Of a DNA stretch of 64,000 nucleotides, positions 25,803 to 34,583 are shown one piece after another (position 1 is the stretch's first letter; every line of letters starts with the position of its first letter). The stretch spans positions 3,724 to 67,723 of the forward strand of contig NZ_JABFDM010000013.1 in NCBI RefSeq assembly GCF_013178945.1, in the 5' to 3' direction. A model generated the notes under the pieces. It saw only the letters and a program-made list of their open reading frames with translations. It was not told the origin of the DNA and searched no databases. Both the position numbers and the translations under genes were made by a program. Origin of the DNA: Bradyrhizobium aeschynomenes (GTDB lineage: Bacteria; Pseudomonadota; Alphaproteobacteria; Rhizobiales; Xanthobacteraceae).

Positions 25803-26177
25803 TCAGCGGCAATTCCAGGTCGTGCCCTGGGCGCAGACCGCATTCGGGCTGTCGCCGCCATAGACCTGATAGGGGTATTCGCCCTTGCGATAATAGCCGT
25901 AGGCGTTCGGGTTCGGGCCGTAATAGGACGGCGCCGCGTGGTAGGCCGGGCCGCCATAGACCGGACCATCATAATAATCGTAGGCGTCGCGGCTCGCGGC
26001 GATCGCAAGACCGGTGCCGATGACGCCTGCCGCGATCGCTGCGCCGGCCGCGGCGCCGCCGCCGTGCCAGCGGCCATTTCGCGCGTCGGCACTGGTCGGG
26101 CTCAAGGCGCCGATCGCGAGTGCGGTCAATGAAGCGATGACGGCCGTGCGGCCGAGCAGAGCAGGTTTGGTCGACAT
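25803..26177 (-). CDS. Small secreted Gly/Tyr-rich protein of unknown function
   Basis: The 124-residue protein has a signal peptide (about residues 1-32, cleaving at SADA-R), a hydrophobic glycine/alanine stretch GGGAAAGAAIAAGVIGTG, then a Tyr/Pro/Gly-rich C-terminal half ending with CAQGTTWNCR. Similar short exported proteins of unknown function are common in Bradyrhizobium and relatives. It appears monocistronic. Confidence 0.7.
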   Translation of the reverse strand: MSTKPALLGRTAVIASLTALAIGALSPTSADARNGRWHGGGAAAGAAIAAGVIGTGLAIAASRDAYDYYDGPVYGGPAYHAAPSYYGPNPNAYGYYRKGEYPYQVYGGDSPNAVCAQGTTWNCR

Positions 26178-26580
26178 GTCAGGCCTCCAGTGAAGTATGC
26201 CGTAATCAGCGGATATGTCTGGTGTTCGCGGTCTGCCAAGAGCTGTCGACGACTGTCAGAACCGAAAGACACCATACGGATGAGAAGTGTCAGCTCGGGA
26301 CCTGACCTCGCGCGCGCGGCGCTAGCGGTGCCACTCAGGCGAATGTCCAATCCTCCGAACTAGAACTTCAACTTGCCTTTCGGGTTCCGGCCCGGCGAAC
26401 ACCGTGCTTTGCTCGCGTGAACCGCGGATATCAGCCGATTGGCGGGGAGGCGGTGCGGCCTGGCTCAACGCGGCGCAGCGATCAGATGCCCCTGATTACC
26501 TTTCGGTCCGCACAACATGCTGGTAAATCACGTGATTATTATGCATAGATCGGTCAGCTGAAATTGCTGGAACCCGCTGC
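26178..26580. other. Intergenic region between divergent secreted-protein and XRE-cupin genes
   Basis: This 403-bp divergent region must contain both promoters. I see no gene, no clear repeat and no recognisable operator; the last 100 bp before 26581 are AT-richer than the surroundings. Confidence 0.4.
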
Positions 26581-27153
26581 GTGAGCTCGGAAAGCACATT
26601 GGATATCGGTCCGCGCCTTCGGCGCGCCCGTCTGGCCAAGGGAATGCGGATGCGCGACCTTGCGCACGTGGTCGGCTGCGATGAAAGCATGATCTCCAAG
26701 ATCGAGGCCGGCAAGGTCATGCCGTCGCTGCCGATGCTCGACAAGATGGTCCACGCGCTCGACCGCGACATGGCCTCGTTCTTCGGCCTGAGGGTCGACG
26801 ACTACAAGCTGGTGCAGAAGCCTGAGGATCGGATGAAGGTGCCGGTCGATGCGCTGCGCGGCGGCGAGGGCGTCATCTACGAGCGCCTGGTGCCGGTGGC
26901 CGCAGGGAATTTGCTCGAGGCGAACATTCACGTCGTCGCCCCCGGCGGTGAGAAGGTCGATCTCATCACTCATCAGGGTGAGGCTGTCGGCTATCTCGTG
27001 TCCGGAACCATCGAACTCACCATCGACGACACGACTTATCTGATGACCGCCGGCGACTCCTTCTTCTTCAAGGCCTATCTGACCAACAGCTATCGCAACG
27101 TCGGATCCGACGAGGCGCGGATCGTCTGGGTCAACACGCCTCAGGTCCACTAG
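26581..27153 (+). CDS. XRE-family regulator with C-terminal cupin domain
   Basis: The 190-residue protein starts at GTG 26581. Residues 8-65 are an XRE helix-turn-helix (GPRLRRARLAKGMRMRDLAHVV, split by its two helices, and CDESMISKIEAGKVMPSL), and residues 105-185 form a cupin sensor (TIELTIDDTTYLMTAGDSFF). Such regulators sense small metabolites and often control amine, amino-acid or amide catabolism. It is followed by a hairpin at 27203-27251 and then the sigma-54-like promoter of the peptide/amidase operon, which it may control. Confidence 0.88.
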   Translation: MSSESTLDIGPRLRRARLAKGMRMRDLAHVVGCDESMISKIEAGKVMPSLPMLDKMVHALDRDMASFFGLRVDDYKLVQKPEDRMKVPVDALRGGEGVIYERLVPVAAGNLLEANIHVVAPGGEKVDLITHQGEAVGYLVSGTIELTIDDTTYLMTAGDSFFFKAYLTNSYRNVGSDEARIVWVNTPQVH

Positions 27154-27202
27154 ATCATGAGGCGATTCCACGGAAGCGCATCATGGTCCTATCCCTTTGT
27201 TT

Positions 27203-27251
27203 GAGCATGATCTTCCCGGAAAACCGGTTTCCACTTTTCCGGATCATGCTC
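27203..27251. repeat. Rhizobiales intergenic hairpin after the XRE-cupin gene
   Basis: GAGCATGATC (27203-27212) and GATCATGCTC (27242-27251) are perfect 10-bp inverted repeats around TTCCCGGAAAACCGGTTTCC. This hairpin family is widely dispersed in Rhizobiales genomes. It may act as a terminator for the regulator gene, though it lacks a following T-run. Confidence 0.75.
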
Positions 27252-27296
27252 TAGGTCGATTGCAGGCATCGGTCATCTCGCTGATCTCTGCGCGAT

Positions 27297-27313
27297 TGCA
27301 TGAATTTCATGCA
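27297..27313. promoter_or_regulatory. 17-bp palindrome, possible enhancer-binding-protein site
   Basis: TGCATGAATTTCATGCA is a perfect palindrome about its central base. It lies about 126 bp upstream of the sigma-54-like promoter, the usual distance for an upstream activating sequence. Confidence 0.45.
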
Positions 27314-27438
27314 TGTGGCGAGAACGGAAGCAATGAGCGTAAAGCGCGCTGAGTTCCGCAGTTCTCCATGCAACAGAATTGGCGCACAACCCGCGAGCTT
27401 TTCCTCCAATCCTGCAGTTGAAAAGGCCGCTGCGACGG

Positions 27439-27454
27439 TGGCATAGCGTTTGCT
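27439..27454 (+). promoter_or_regulatory. Sigma-54 type (-24/-12) promoter
   Basis: TGGCATAGCGTTTGCT matches the sigma-54 consensus TGGCAYRNNNNTTGCW at every defined position, with the GG and GC elements at the correct spacing. It lies 126 bp upstream of the first permease ATG, on the same strand. No enhancer-binding protein gene is in the window. Confidence 0.65.
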
Positions 27455-27579
27455 TGAATTCGACAGGATTGTGATGCATGCCAATTGCCCCTGGCTGCGT
27501 CCGACTGTCGATGGGGCCTCACCCGTTGAGGCGCGCGGCGCAAGCCGTCGCCGCGGCGATGATGGCAGGCGAACCGCTG

Positions 27580-28593
27580 ATGGCTTTCGTTTGGAAACGA
27601 CTGCTCGGCACTATCCCGAGCCTGGTGGGCGTCGTCGTTCTCACGTTTTTCATTTCGCGCGCGCTGCCCGGAGATCCCGCAGCGTTCTTCGCCGGGCCTG
27701 CGGCCAATGCCGCGTCGATCGCCAGCATTCGCGCCACGTTAGGACTGGATCGTCCGCTGCCGGCGCAGTTCGTCAGCTACATCGCCGATCTCGCGCACGG
27801 CAATCTCGGCCGCTCCCTCACGACCGGGCAGCCGGTGCTGACCGATCTGCTCGAACGGCTGCCCGCATCGCTGGAGCTGTCGTCCTTCGCGCTACTGTTC
27901 GCCATCGGCATCGCCATTCCGATGGGAGTCTGGGCGGCGACCCGCATCAATGGCGGCGTCGATCATGCCTGCCGCGCGCTGGTCACCGTCAGCGCCGCCT
28001 TTCCGACCTTCTTCGTCGGCCTTCTATTCGTCTACATCTTCTACTTTCTGCTCGGCTGGGCGCCGCAGCCGCTCGGCCGGCTCGACGAGATCGCCTTCTC
28101 GCCGCCGCCCCGCGTCACCGGCGCCTATACGATCGACGCCGTCATCGCGGGCGACTGGCCGGTGTTGCGCGCGGCGTTGGCACAACTTGTCCTGCCTGCG
28201 ATCTCACTCGGCCTGTTCGCACTGGCGCCGATTGCGCGGATCACGCGCGCCGCGATGCTCGAGGCGCTGAGCAGCGATTTCATCCGCACCGCGCGGGCCA
28301 GCGGCCTGCCGGTGCGCAAGATCCTGATGGCCTACGCCTTCCGCAATGTGCTGCTGCCGGTCTCGAGCGTGCTCGGCATGGTGTTCTCCTTCCTGATCGG
28401 CTCCAACGTGCTGATCGAGCAGGTGTTCGGCTGGCAGGGCGTGGGCGCCTATGCGGTGGCAGCGGTCATCGCCTCCGATTACGCGGCGGTGCAGGGCTTC
28501 GTGCTGATGATGGCCGTGCTCTACGTGCTGCTCAATCTCGCGGTCGACGTGTTCGCAACGCTGGTCGATCCCCGCGTCCGGTTCGAGGGCTGA
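27580..28593 (+). CDS. Peptide/amide-type ABC permease (DppB family)
   Basis: From ATG 27580 (MAFVWKRLLGTIPSLVGVVV) the protein has 337 residues, six membrane segments and the DppB landmarks FFISRALPGDPA and the ATPase-contact loop SSDFIRTARASGLPVRKILM. It is the first gene of an eight-gene operon. Possible upstream starts at 27478 or 27559 lack a convincing ribosome site. The transporter class imports di/oligopeptides, nickel or other amide-containing compounds. Confidence 0.88.
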   Translation: MAFVWKRLLGTIPSLVGVVVLTFFISRALPGDPAAFFAGPAANAASIASIRATLGLDRPLPAQFVSYIADLAHGNLGRSLTTGQPVLTDLLERLPASLELSSFALLFAIGIAIPMGVWAATRINGGVDHACRALVTVSAAFPTFFVGLLFVYIFYFLLGWAPQPLGRLDEIAFSPPPRVTGAYTIDAVIAGDWPVLRAALAQLVLPAISLGLFALAPIARITRAAMLEALSSDFIRTARASGLPVRKILMAYAFRNVLLPVSSVLGMVFSFLIGSNVLIEQVFGWQGVGAYAVAAVIASDYAAVQGFVLMMAVLYVLLNLAVDVFATLVDPRVRFEG

Positions 28594-28596
28594 GCG

Positions 28597-29448
28597 ATGA
28601 GTCTCGTCACGCTCGCCCGCAACACCGGCTACGCGTTTGGCGAAAACCGCCTCACGTTGGTCGCCGCGATCATCCTGGCACTGCTGACGCTGTGCGCGAT
28701 CTTCGGTCCCTCCATCGCGCCTTACGATCCTCTGCTCACCTCGGCGACGACCAAGCTCGCGCGCCCGAGCCTGTTGCATCCGTTCGGCACCGATGCGCTC
28801 GGACGCGACATCCTGAGCCGCGTCATCGTCGCGACGCGGCTCGATCTCGGCATGGCGGTGTCGGCGGTGGCGCTGTCCTTCGTGGTCGGCCTCGCGCTCG
28901 GCGCGCTCGCCGGCTATTTCGGCGGCTGGACCGATCGCATCATCGGCCGGGCGATGGACACCATCATGGCGTTCCCGCTGTTCGTGCTCGCGATGGGCAT
29001 CGTGGTGGCGCTCGGCAACAGCGTCGCCAACATCATCATCGCCACCATGATCATCAACCTGCCGTTCTACTGCCGCTTCGCCCGCGCGGAGGTGAACGTG
29101 CGGCGCGAGCTCGGCTATGTCGAGGCGGCGCGCATGGGCGGCAATGGGCCGCTGCGCGTGCTGATCAACCACATCGTCCCGAACATCCTGCCGCCGATGA
29201 TGGTGCAGGCCTCGCTCAACATGGGCTGGGCGATCCTCAATGCCGCCGGCCTGTCCTTCATCGGGCTCGGAGTCCGGCCGCCGACGCCGGAATGGGGCAT
29301 CATGGTGTCGGAAGGCGCGAGCTACATCATTTCCGGCGAGTGGTGGGCGTTCATGTTCCCGGGCGCGGCGCTCGTGCTCGCGGTGTTCTCCTTCAACATG
29401 CTGGGTGACGGGCTGCGCGATCTGCTCGATCCGAGAAAGCGCGTGTGA
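28597..29448 (+). CDS. Peptide/amide-type ABC permease (DppC family)
   Basis: The 283-residue permease has the DppC pattern: an N-terminal membrane anchor, APYDPLLTSATTKLARPS, HPFGTDALGRDILSRVIVATR, and the loop RRELGYVEAARMGGNGPLRV. It starts 3 bp after the DppB-type gene and its stop overlaps the next start. It pairs with the DppB-type subunit. Confidence 0.93.
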   Translation: MSLVTLARNTGYAFGENRLTLVAAIILALLTLCAIFGPSIAPYDPLLTSATTKLARPSLLHPFGTDALGRDILSRVIVATRLDLGMAVSAVALSFVVGLALGALAGYFGGWTDRIIGRAMDTIMAFPLFVLAMGIVVALGNSVANIIIATMIINLPFYCRFARAEVNVRRELGYVEAARMGGNGPLRVLINHIVPNILPPMMVQASLNMGWAILNAAGLSFIGLGVRPPTPEWGIMVSEGASYIISGEWWAFMFPGAALVLAVFSFNMLGDGLRDLLDPRKRV

Positions 29449-30410
29449 TGGCGCAGCTCGAGATCGATAATCTCTCCGTGGAATTTCGCACCCGGCACGG
29501 CGTGGTACGGGCACTGGATGCCGTCAGCCTGTCGGTCTCGCGCGGCGAGATCGTCGGCGTGGTCGGCGAAAGCGGCTCCGGCAAATCCGTCACCGCCTAC
29601 ACTGTCATGGGCCTCAACGATGCCGCTGCACGCATCACCAAGGGCGCGATCACGATGGGCGGCATCGATCTCTTGGCGGCGCGCCCCGAGGCGATGCGCG
29701 AGCTGCGCGGACGCGAGATGGCGATGATTTTCCAGAGCCCGCGCACCGCACTCAATCCGATCCGCAAGGTCGGCAAGCAGATCGAGGACGTCCTGCAGGA
29801 ACATGCCGCGCTGCCGCGGCGCGACCTGAAGAAGGCGGCGATATCAGCACTCGCGCGGGTGCGCATTCCCGATCCCGAACGCCGCGCGGAGGCTTATCCG
29901 TTCGAGCTCTCCGGCGGCATGTGCCAGCGCGTGATGATCGCGATGGCGCTGGCCTGCACGCCGTCCGTGCTGATCGCCGACGAGCCGACGACGGGGCTCG
30001 ATGTGACGACCCAGGCCGTGATCATGGACCTGATCCGGGAGATGAGCCGCGCGACGCAGATGTCGACCCTGCTGATCACCCATGACCTCGGCCTCGCCGG
30101 CGAATATTGCGACCGCATCGCCGTCATGCATGCCGGCCACATCGTCGAGATCGCGCCGACCGAGGAGCTGCTGGAGCGTCCGGCGCATCCGTACACGCGC
30201 CGGCTGCTGGCGGCCACGCCGGTGCCGGATTCGCGGCTCGACGATCTCAATGCCATTCCGGGCCATCTGCCCGATCTGCGCGGCGCGCTGCCGCCGTGCC
30301 GCTTCAGCGGACGCTGCGAGCTGAGGCAGCCCATCTGTGACGAGGCGGAGCTGCCCTGGACCGAGTTGTCGCCCCAGCACCTCGTGCGTTGCCGGTTTCC
30401 GCTGTCATGA
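29448..30410 (+). CDS. Peptide/amide-type ABC ATP-binding protein (DppD family)
   Basis: The 320-residue ATPase has Walker A GESGSGKSV, Q-loop FQSPRTALNPI, signature LSGGMCQRVMIAMALA and Walker B VLIADEPTTGLDVT. The C-terminal peptide-transporter extension includes the Cys-rich CRFSGRCELRQPICDEAELP, which in relatives binds an iron-sulfur cluster. ATG 29448 overlaps the DppC-type stop; GTG 29445 is the alternative. Confidence 0.93.
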   Translation: MAQLEIDNLSVEFRTRHGVVRALDAVSLSVSRGEIVGVVGESGSGKSVTAYTVMGLNDAAARITKGAITMGGIDLLAARPEAMRELRGREMAMIFQSPRTALNPIRKVGKQIEDVLQEHAALPRRDLKKAAISALARVRIPDPERRAEAYPFELSGGMCQRVMIAMALACTPSVLIADEPTTGLDVTTQAVIMDLIREMSRATQMSTLLITHDLGLAGEYCDRIAVMHAGHIVEIAPTEELLERPAHPYTRRLLAATPVPDSRLDDLNAIPGHLPDLRGALPPCRFSGRCELRQPICDEAELPWTELSPQHLVRCRFPLS

Positions 30411-31399
30411 CGGCGCTGCTCGAGCTCAGGTCACTGTCCAAGTTGTACCCGATCAAGCGGGCGGGGAAGGGGGCGAACCTTCATGCGGTGGACGATGTCA
30501 GCCTGATGATGTCAGCCGGAGAAAGCGTCGGTCTCGTCGGTGAGTCCGGCTGCGGCAAGTCCACTATGGTGCGCCTCCTCGGCCGGCTGATCGATCCCAC
30601 CGCGGGCCAGGTCCTGATGGATGGCGAGGATCTCACCGCGATCGCGCAGGCGAAGTTTGCCGCCTCGCCGAACCGGCGGCGCATCCAGGTCGTGTTCCAG
30701 GATGCGACCGAGAGCCTCAATCCCTCCTTCCGTGCCTTTCAGGCGATCGCCGATCCCTTGAAGCGGCTGCTCGGCCTCAGCGACAGCGCCGAGATCGCGC
30801 GCCGCGTTCATGCCACCGCCGCCCTGGTCGGGCTGCCGGACGAACTGCTGCAGCGCTATCCGCATCAGCTCTCGGGCGGTCAGCGCGCGCGCGTCGGCAT
30901 CGCGCGCGCGGTCGCCGTCGAGCCCTCGCTGCTGATCCTGGACGAGCCGACCTCGGCGCTCGACGTCTCCGTGCAGGCCGTGATCCTGCGGCTGCTCGCC
31001 GATTTGCGCGCGCGGCTGTCGATGAGCTATCTGTTCGTGTCGCACGATCTCAACGTCGTGCGGCTGCTCTGCTCCCGCGTGGTCGTGATGTATCTCGGCA
31101 AGATCGTCGAGATTGCGCCGGCGGAGGCGCTGTTCACCGCGCCAAGCCATCCCTACACGCAGGCGCTGGTCGCCGCGATCCCGGATCCCGCGCGGCGTGG
31201 CGAAGCGCGGCCCCGGCTCGACGGCAGCCCGGCCAGCCCGATCAATCCCGATCCCAACGTCTGCCGCTTCTACGGACGCTGTCCGAAGGCGGCTGACCTC
31301 TGCGCCAGCGCCATGCCGCCGCTGCGCGCGGTGGGACCGGATCATTTCGCCGCCTGCCACTTCGCTGTTTCACCCGCTGGAGGAAACGATGAGCGCTGA
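30407..31399 (+). CDS. Peptide/amide-type ABC ATP-binding protein (DppF family)
   Basis: The 330-residue ATPase (ATG 30407, ATGA overlap with the preceding gene) has Walker A GESGCGKST, FQDATESLNPSFRAF, signature LSGGQRARVGIARAV, Walker B LLILDEPTSALDVS and the C-terminal Cys-rich CRFYGRCPKAADLC. Its 3' end overlaps the following amidase gene by 11 bp, a sign of coupled expression of uptake and hydrolysis. Confidence 0.93.
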   Translation: MTALLELRSLSKLYPIKRAGKGANLHAVDDVSLMMSAGESVGLVGESGCGKSTMVRLLGRLIDPTAGQVLMDGEDLTAIAQAKFAASPNRRRIQVVFQDATESLNPSFRAFQAIADPLKRLLGLSDSAEIARRVHATAALVGLPDELLQRYPHQLSGGQRARVGIARAVAVEPSLLILDEPTSALDVSVQAVILRLLADLRARLSMSYLFVSHDLNVVRLLCSRVVVMYLGKIVEIAPAEALFTAPSHPYTQALVAAIPDPARRGEARPRLDGSPASPINPDPNVCRFYGRCPKAADLCASAMPPLRAVGPDHFAACHFAVSPAGGNDER

Positions 31400-32843
31400 C
31401 AACGAAATCTGCCGCATGGACGCCGTCACCGTTGCGGCGAAGGTCAAGGACAAGACTCTCTCGGCCACTGAGGTCACCGAGGCGGTCCTGCGCCGCATGG
31501 ACAAGCTCGAGCCGCACATCCATGCCTTCTGCACGCCGACCCCCGACGTTGCGCGTGCTGCGGCCGCCGCCGTCGACGCGAAGATCGCGGCTGGCGAGGA
31601 TCCCGGCCTGCTCGCCGGCGTGCCGATCGGCATCAAGGATCTGGTCGCGACCAAGGACATCCTCACGGTGATGGGGTCGCCGCTCTACCGCGACTTCGTG
31701 CCGGATGAGGACGACATCGTCGTCGAGCGCCTCAAGGCCGCTGGCGCCGTCATCATCGGCAAGACCAATGTGCCGGAGTTCGGCTACAGCGGCGTCGGCC
31801 ACAATCCGGTATTTCCGGCGACGCGCAATCCTTGGAATCTCGACATGACGTCGGGTGGATCGAGCGCCGGCTCGGGTGCCTCGGTCGCGTCAGGTGTCGC
31901 GCCGTTCGCGATCGGCTCCGACGGCGGCGGCTCGATCCGCATTCCCTCGGCGCTGTGCGGCCTCTACGGCATCAAGGCTTCGATGGGCCGCGTGCCGCTG
32001 TATCCGGGCTGCCGCGACGAGCGCTATCCCGGCGTGTCGAGCTGGGAATCGCTCGAACATGTAGGCCCGATGAGCCGCACCGTGGCCGACTCCGCGTTGA
32101 TGCTGAAGGTCATTACGGGACCCGATCCGCGTGATCGCTACTCGATTCCATCAGCCGATTTCGACTACGTCGATGCCACCAAGGAGAGCATCAAGGGCCT
32201 GCGCATCGCCTATAGCGAGGACTGGGGCTATGCGCCGGTCGACCCGGAGGTCCGGCGCGTCGTCTCCGAGGCGGTGCGCGTATTCGAGACCGATCTCGGC
32301 TGCACGGTCGAGCGCGCCAATCCGGGCTGGGACGATCCGTTTCCGCATTTCTGGACCATCGTCGCCGGCGACACCGATCTCACCGGCATGCGCCGGATGA
32401 TGAAGGGGCGCGAGAAGGAGATGTCGCCGCATCTCGTGGCGCTGTTGCAGCGGCAGTGGACGGCGGAGGAGTTCACCGATGCCAAGATGATCCGCCAGAT
32501 GGTCTGCAACCGCATGTGGCGGTTCATGGCCAACTACGATCTCCTGATCACGCCTACGCTCGCGGTGCCGGCCTTTCCGCTCTACATGCAGGGGCCCGAG
32601 ATCATCGAAGACAAGATGGTCACGACCGGCGACTGGCTCTGCTTCACCTTCATCTGCAACCTCACCGGCCAGCCCGCCGCGACGATCCCCGCGGGCTTCA
32701 CCAAGACGGGCCTTCCTGTCGGCATGCAGATCATCGGCCGCCATCTGGCGGATCGGACCGTGCTCGCCGCCTCCGGCGCCTTCGAACAGGCGCGCCCATG
32801 GGCTCACAAATGGCCGAAGCTTTTGACCGAGCTCGGCCTCTGA
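31389..32843 (+). CDS. Amidase-signature family amidase within the peptide-ABC operon
   Basis: The 484-residue enzyme (ATG 31389 with GGAGGAAAC upstream) has Lys83 in AGVPIGIKDL, the cis-Ser in TSGGSSAGSG (about 158-159) and nucleophile Ser182 in GSDGGGSIRIPS. It probably hydrolyses the amide imported by the adjacent transporter. It shares family membership but only moderate likeness with the amidases at 23888-25288 and 34584-35786. The substrate is unknown. Confidence 0.9.
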   Translation: MSADNEICRMDAVTVAAKVKDKTLSATEVTEAVLRRMDKLEPHIHAFCTPTPDVARAAAAAVDAKIAAGEDPGLLAGVPIGIKDLVATKDILTVMGSPLYRDFVPDEDDIVVERLKAAGAVIIGKTNVPEFGYSGVGHNPVFPATRNPWNLDMTSGGSSAGSGASVASGVAPFAIGSDGGGSIRIPSALCGLYGIKASMGRVPLYPGCRDERYPGVSSWESLEHVGPMSRTVADSALMLKVITGPDPRDRYSIPSADFDYVDATKESIKGLRIAYSEDWGYAPVDPEVRRVVSEAVRVFETDLGCTVERANPGWDDPFPHFWTIVAGDTDLTGMRRMMKGREKEMSPHLVALLQRQWTAEEFTDAKMIRQMVCNRMWRFMANYDLLITPTLAVPAFPLYMQGPEIIEDKMVTTGDWLCFTFICNLTGQPAATIPAGFTKTGLPVGMQIIGRHLADRTVLAASGAFEQARPWAHKWPKLLTELGL

Positions 32844-32888
32844 CACTGCCTCCACCCCCACCTGAAACATCCAGAAAGGACGCACGAT

Positions 32889-34499
32889 ATGAAGCTCTAT
32901 CGCAGTCTCGTTGCAGCGGCGTTGCTCACAGCGTCCGCTGTGCTGCCAGGCGCCATCGCGCATGCGGAGATCGCCAAGGACACTTTGGTGATCGTATCGG
33001 AGATGGGCCCCAACGGCCTCGACACGATGGTGCCGACCGCCAACGATCACAGCCGCATGGTGGTCTGGCAGGCCTATGACCGGCTCGTCAGCCATGGCGA
33101 GAAGACGCTGGCGGACGGCACGGTGTCCTACGACGCCAAGATCATGACGCCGGAGCTCGCCGAGAGCTGGGAAGCCAGCGAGGACGGCAAGACCTACATC
33201 TTTCATCTGCGCAAGGACGCGACATTCCACGACGGCACGCCGGTCACCGCCAAGGACGTCAAATGGTCGTTCGACCGCGCCATCGCCGCCGGCGGCTTTC
33301 CGGCCGTGCAGATGGCGGCCGGCTCGCTGGTCAAGCCCGAGCAGTTCTCGGTGGTCGACGATCACACCTTCAAGGCCACGTTCGACCAGTTCAACAAGCT
33401 GACCATGCCGGACCTCGTCGTGCCGGTGCCGGTCATCATCAACTCCGAGCTCGCCAAGAAGCACGCCACCGCGCAGGACCCGTGGGCGTTCGACTGGGTG
33501 TCGCGCAACGATTGCGGCGGCGGCGCCTACAAGGTCGAATCGTGGACGCCGGGACAGCAGACCGTCTTCACGCGGTTCGACGCCTGGAAGTCCGGACCGC
33601 TGCCCAAGCTCAAGCGCGTGGTCTATCGGCAGATCGCCTCGGCCGGCACGCGCCGCGCACTGCTGGAGAAGGGCGACGTCGACATGTCGGTCGGACTGCC
33701 GCCGAAGGACTATGCCGAGTTGGCGGAGCAGGGCAAGGTCACGATCATCGGCGTGCCCGTGCAGAACGACCTCGTCTTCGTCGACATGAACGTGAAGATC
33801 GCCCCGTTCGACAATCCGAAGGTGCGTGAAGCGATCTCCTACGCCATTCCCTACAAGGAGATCGTCAGCTCCGCGCTCTACAACCGCGCCAAGCCAATGT
33901 TCGGCGGCGATCCGGCAAAGCCCTATCCCGACGCGACCTGGCCGGTGCCGATCAAGCACGGCCAGGATCTCGCGAAGGCCAAGCAGCTACTCACCGAGGC
34001 CGGCTTCCCGAACGGCTTCAAGACGACGCTGTCGATCGACCTCAGCGAGTCCACGGTGCGTGAGCCGACCGCGATCCTGATCCAGGAGGCCCTCAAGAAC
34101 ATCGGTGTGGAGCTGACGATCGAAAAGGTGCCAGGCTCGAACTGGTTCGCGCAGATGGCCAGCAAGACGATGCCGATGGTGATCGCCGAATTCTACGGCT
34201 GGCTCGATTATCCCGACTACTTCTTCTTCTGGACGTTCCATGGCGGCAACAATTCGGTATTCAACACCGCCAACTACGTCAATCCCGACCTCGACAAGGT
34301 CATCGACGAGGCCCGCTTCACCCGAGATCCGGAAGTTTACAAGACCAGCCTGAACAAGATGGTCGACATCGTCATGACAGATCTGCCGCGCATCCCGCTC
34401 TACACCCGCTTCGCCGACTACGCGATGCAGAAGAACGTCAAGGGCTTCGAATATTGGTTCCACACGCATCCGGACTTCCGCAAACTCTACAAGGAGTGA
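32889..34499 (+). CDS. Peptide/amide-type ABC substrate-binding protein (SBP_bac_5)
   Basis: The 536-residue protein has a signal peptide (cleavage near AIAHA-E) and an SBP_bac_5 fold: LAESWEASEDGKTYIFHLRK, FHDGTPVTAKDVKWSFDRA and CGGGAYKVESWTPGQQ. It belongs to the DppA/OppA family that captures peptides or other solutes in the periplasm. It follows the amidase by 45 bp; AGAAAGGA precedes the ATG. Confidence 0.93.
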   Translation: MKLYRSLVAAALLTASAVLPGAIAHAEIAKDTLVIVSEMGPNGLDTMVPTANDHSRMVVWQAYDRLVSHGEKTLADGTVSYDAKIMTPELAESWEASEDGKTYIFHLRKDATFHDGTPVTAKDVKWSFDRAIAAGGFPAVQMAAGSLVKPEQFSVVDDHTFKATFDQFNKLTMPDLVVPVPVIINSELAKKHATAQDPWAFDWVSRNDCGGGAYKVESWTPGQQTVFTRFDAWKSGPLPKLKRVVYRQIASAGTRRALLEKGDVDMSVGLPPKDYAELAEQGKVTIIGVPVQNDLVFVDMNVKIAPFDNPKVREAISYAIPYKEIVSSALYNRAKPMFGGDPAKPYPDATWPVPIKHGQDLAKAKQLLTEAGFPNGFKTTLSIDLSESTVREPTAILIQEALKNIGVELTIEKVPGSNWFAQMASKTMPMVIAEFYGWLDYPDYFFFWTFHGGNNSVFNTANYVNPDLDKVIDEARFTRDPEVYKTSLNKMVDIVMTDLPRIPLYTRFADYAMQKNVKGFEYWFHTHPDFRKLYKE

Positions 34500-34583
34500 C
34501 GCGGAGTGAGCGGACAGCAGGCGCGCCCGGGCCGGGCACGCCTGCCAGCATTTCAGAATACTCTTCGGGCGATCGGGAGATCC

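Larger units (their letters stand above)
27154..27579. other. Regulatory region upstream of the peptide-ABC/amidase operon
   Basis: This 426-bp interval contains the hairpin at 27203-27251, a 17-bp palindrome at 27297-27313 and a sigma-54 consensus match at 27439-27454. No gene is supported; an in-frame upstream extension of the permease from 27478 would run through the promoter region and lacks a ribosome site. Confidence 0.6.

Noticed and set aside
25576..25812. 78-codon minus-strand frame as a gene
   Set aside because: No ribosome site, no recognised family and it overlaps the candidate RNA promoter and the end of the secreted-protein gene.
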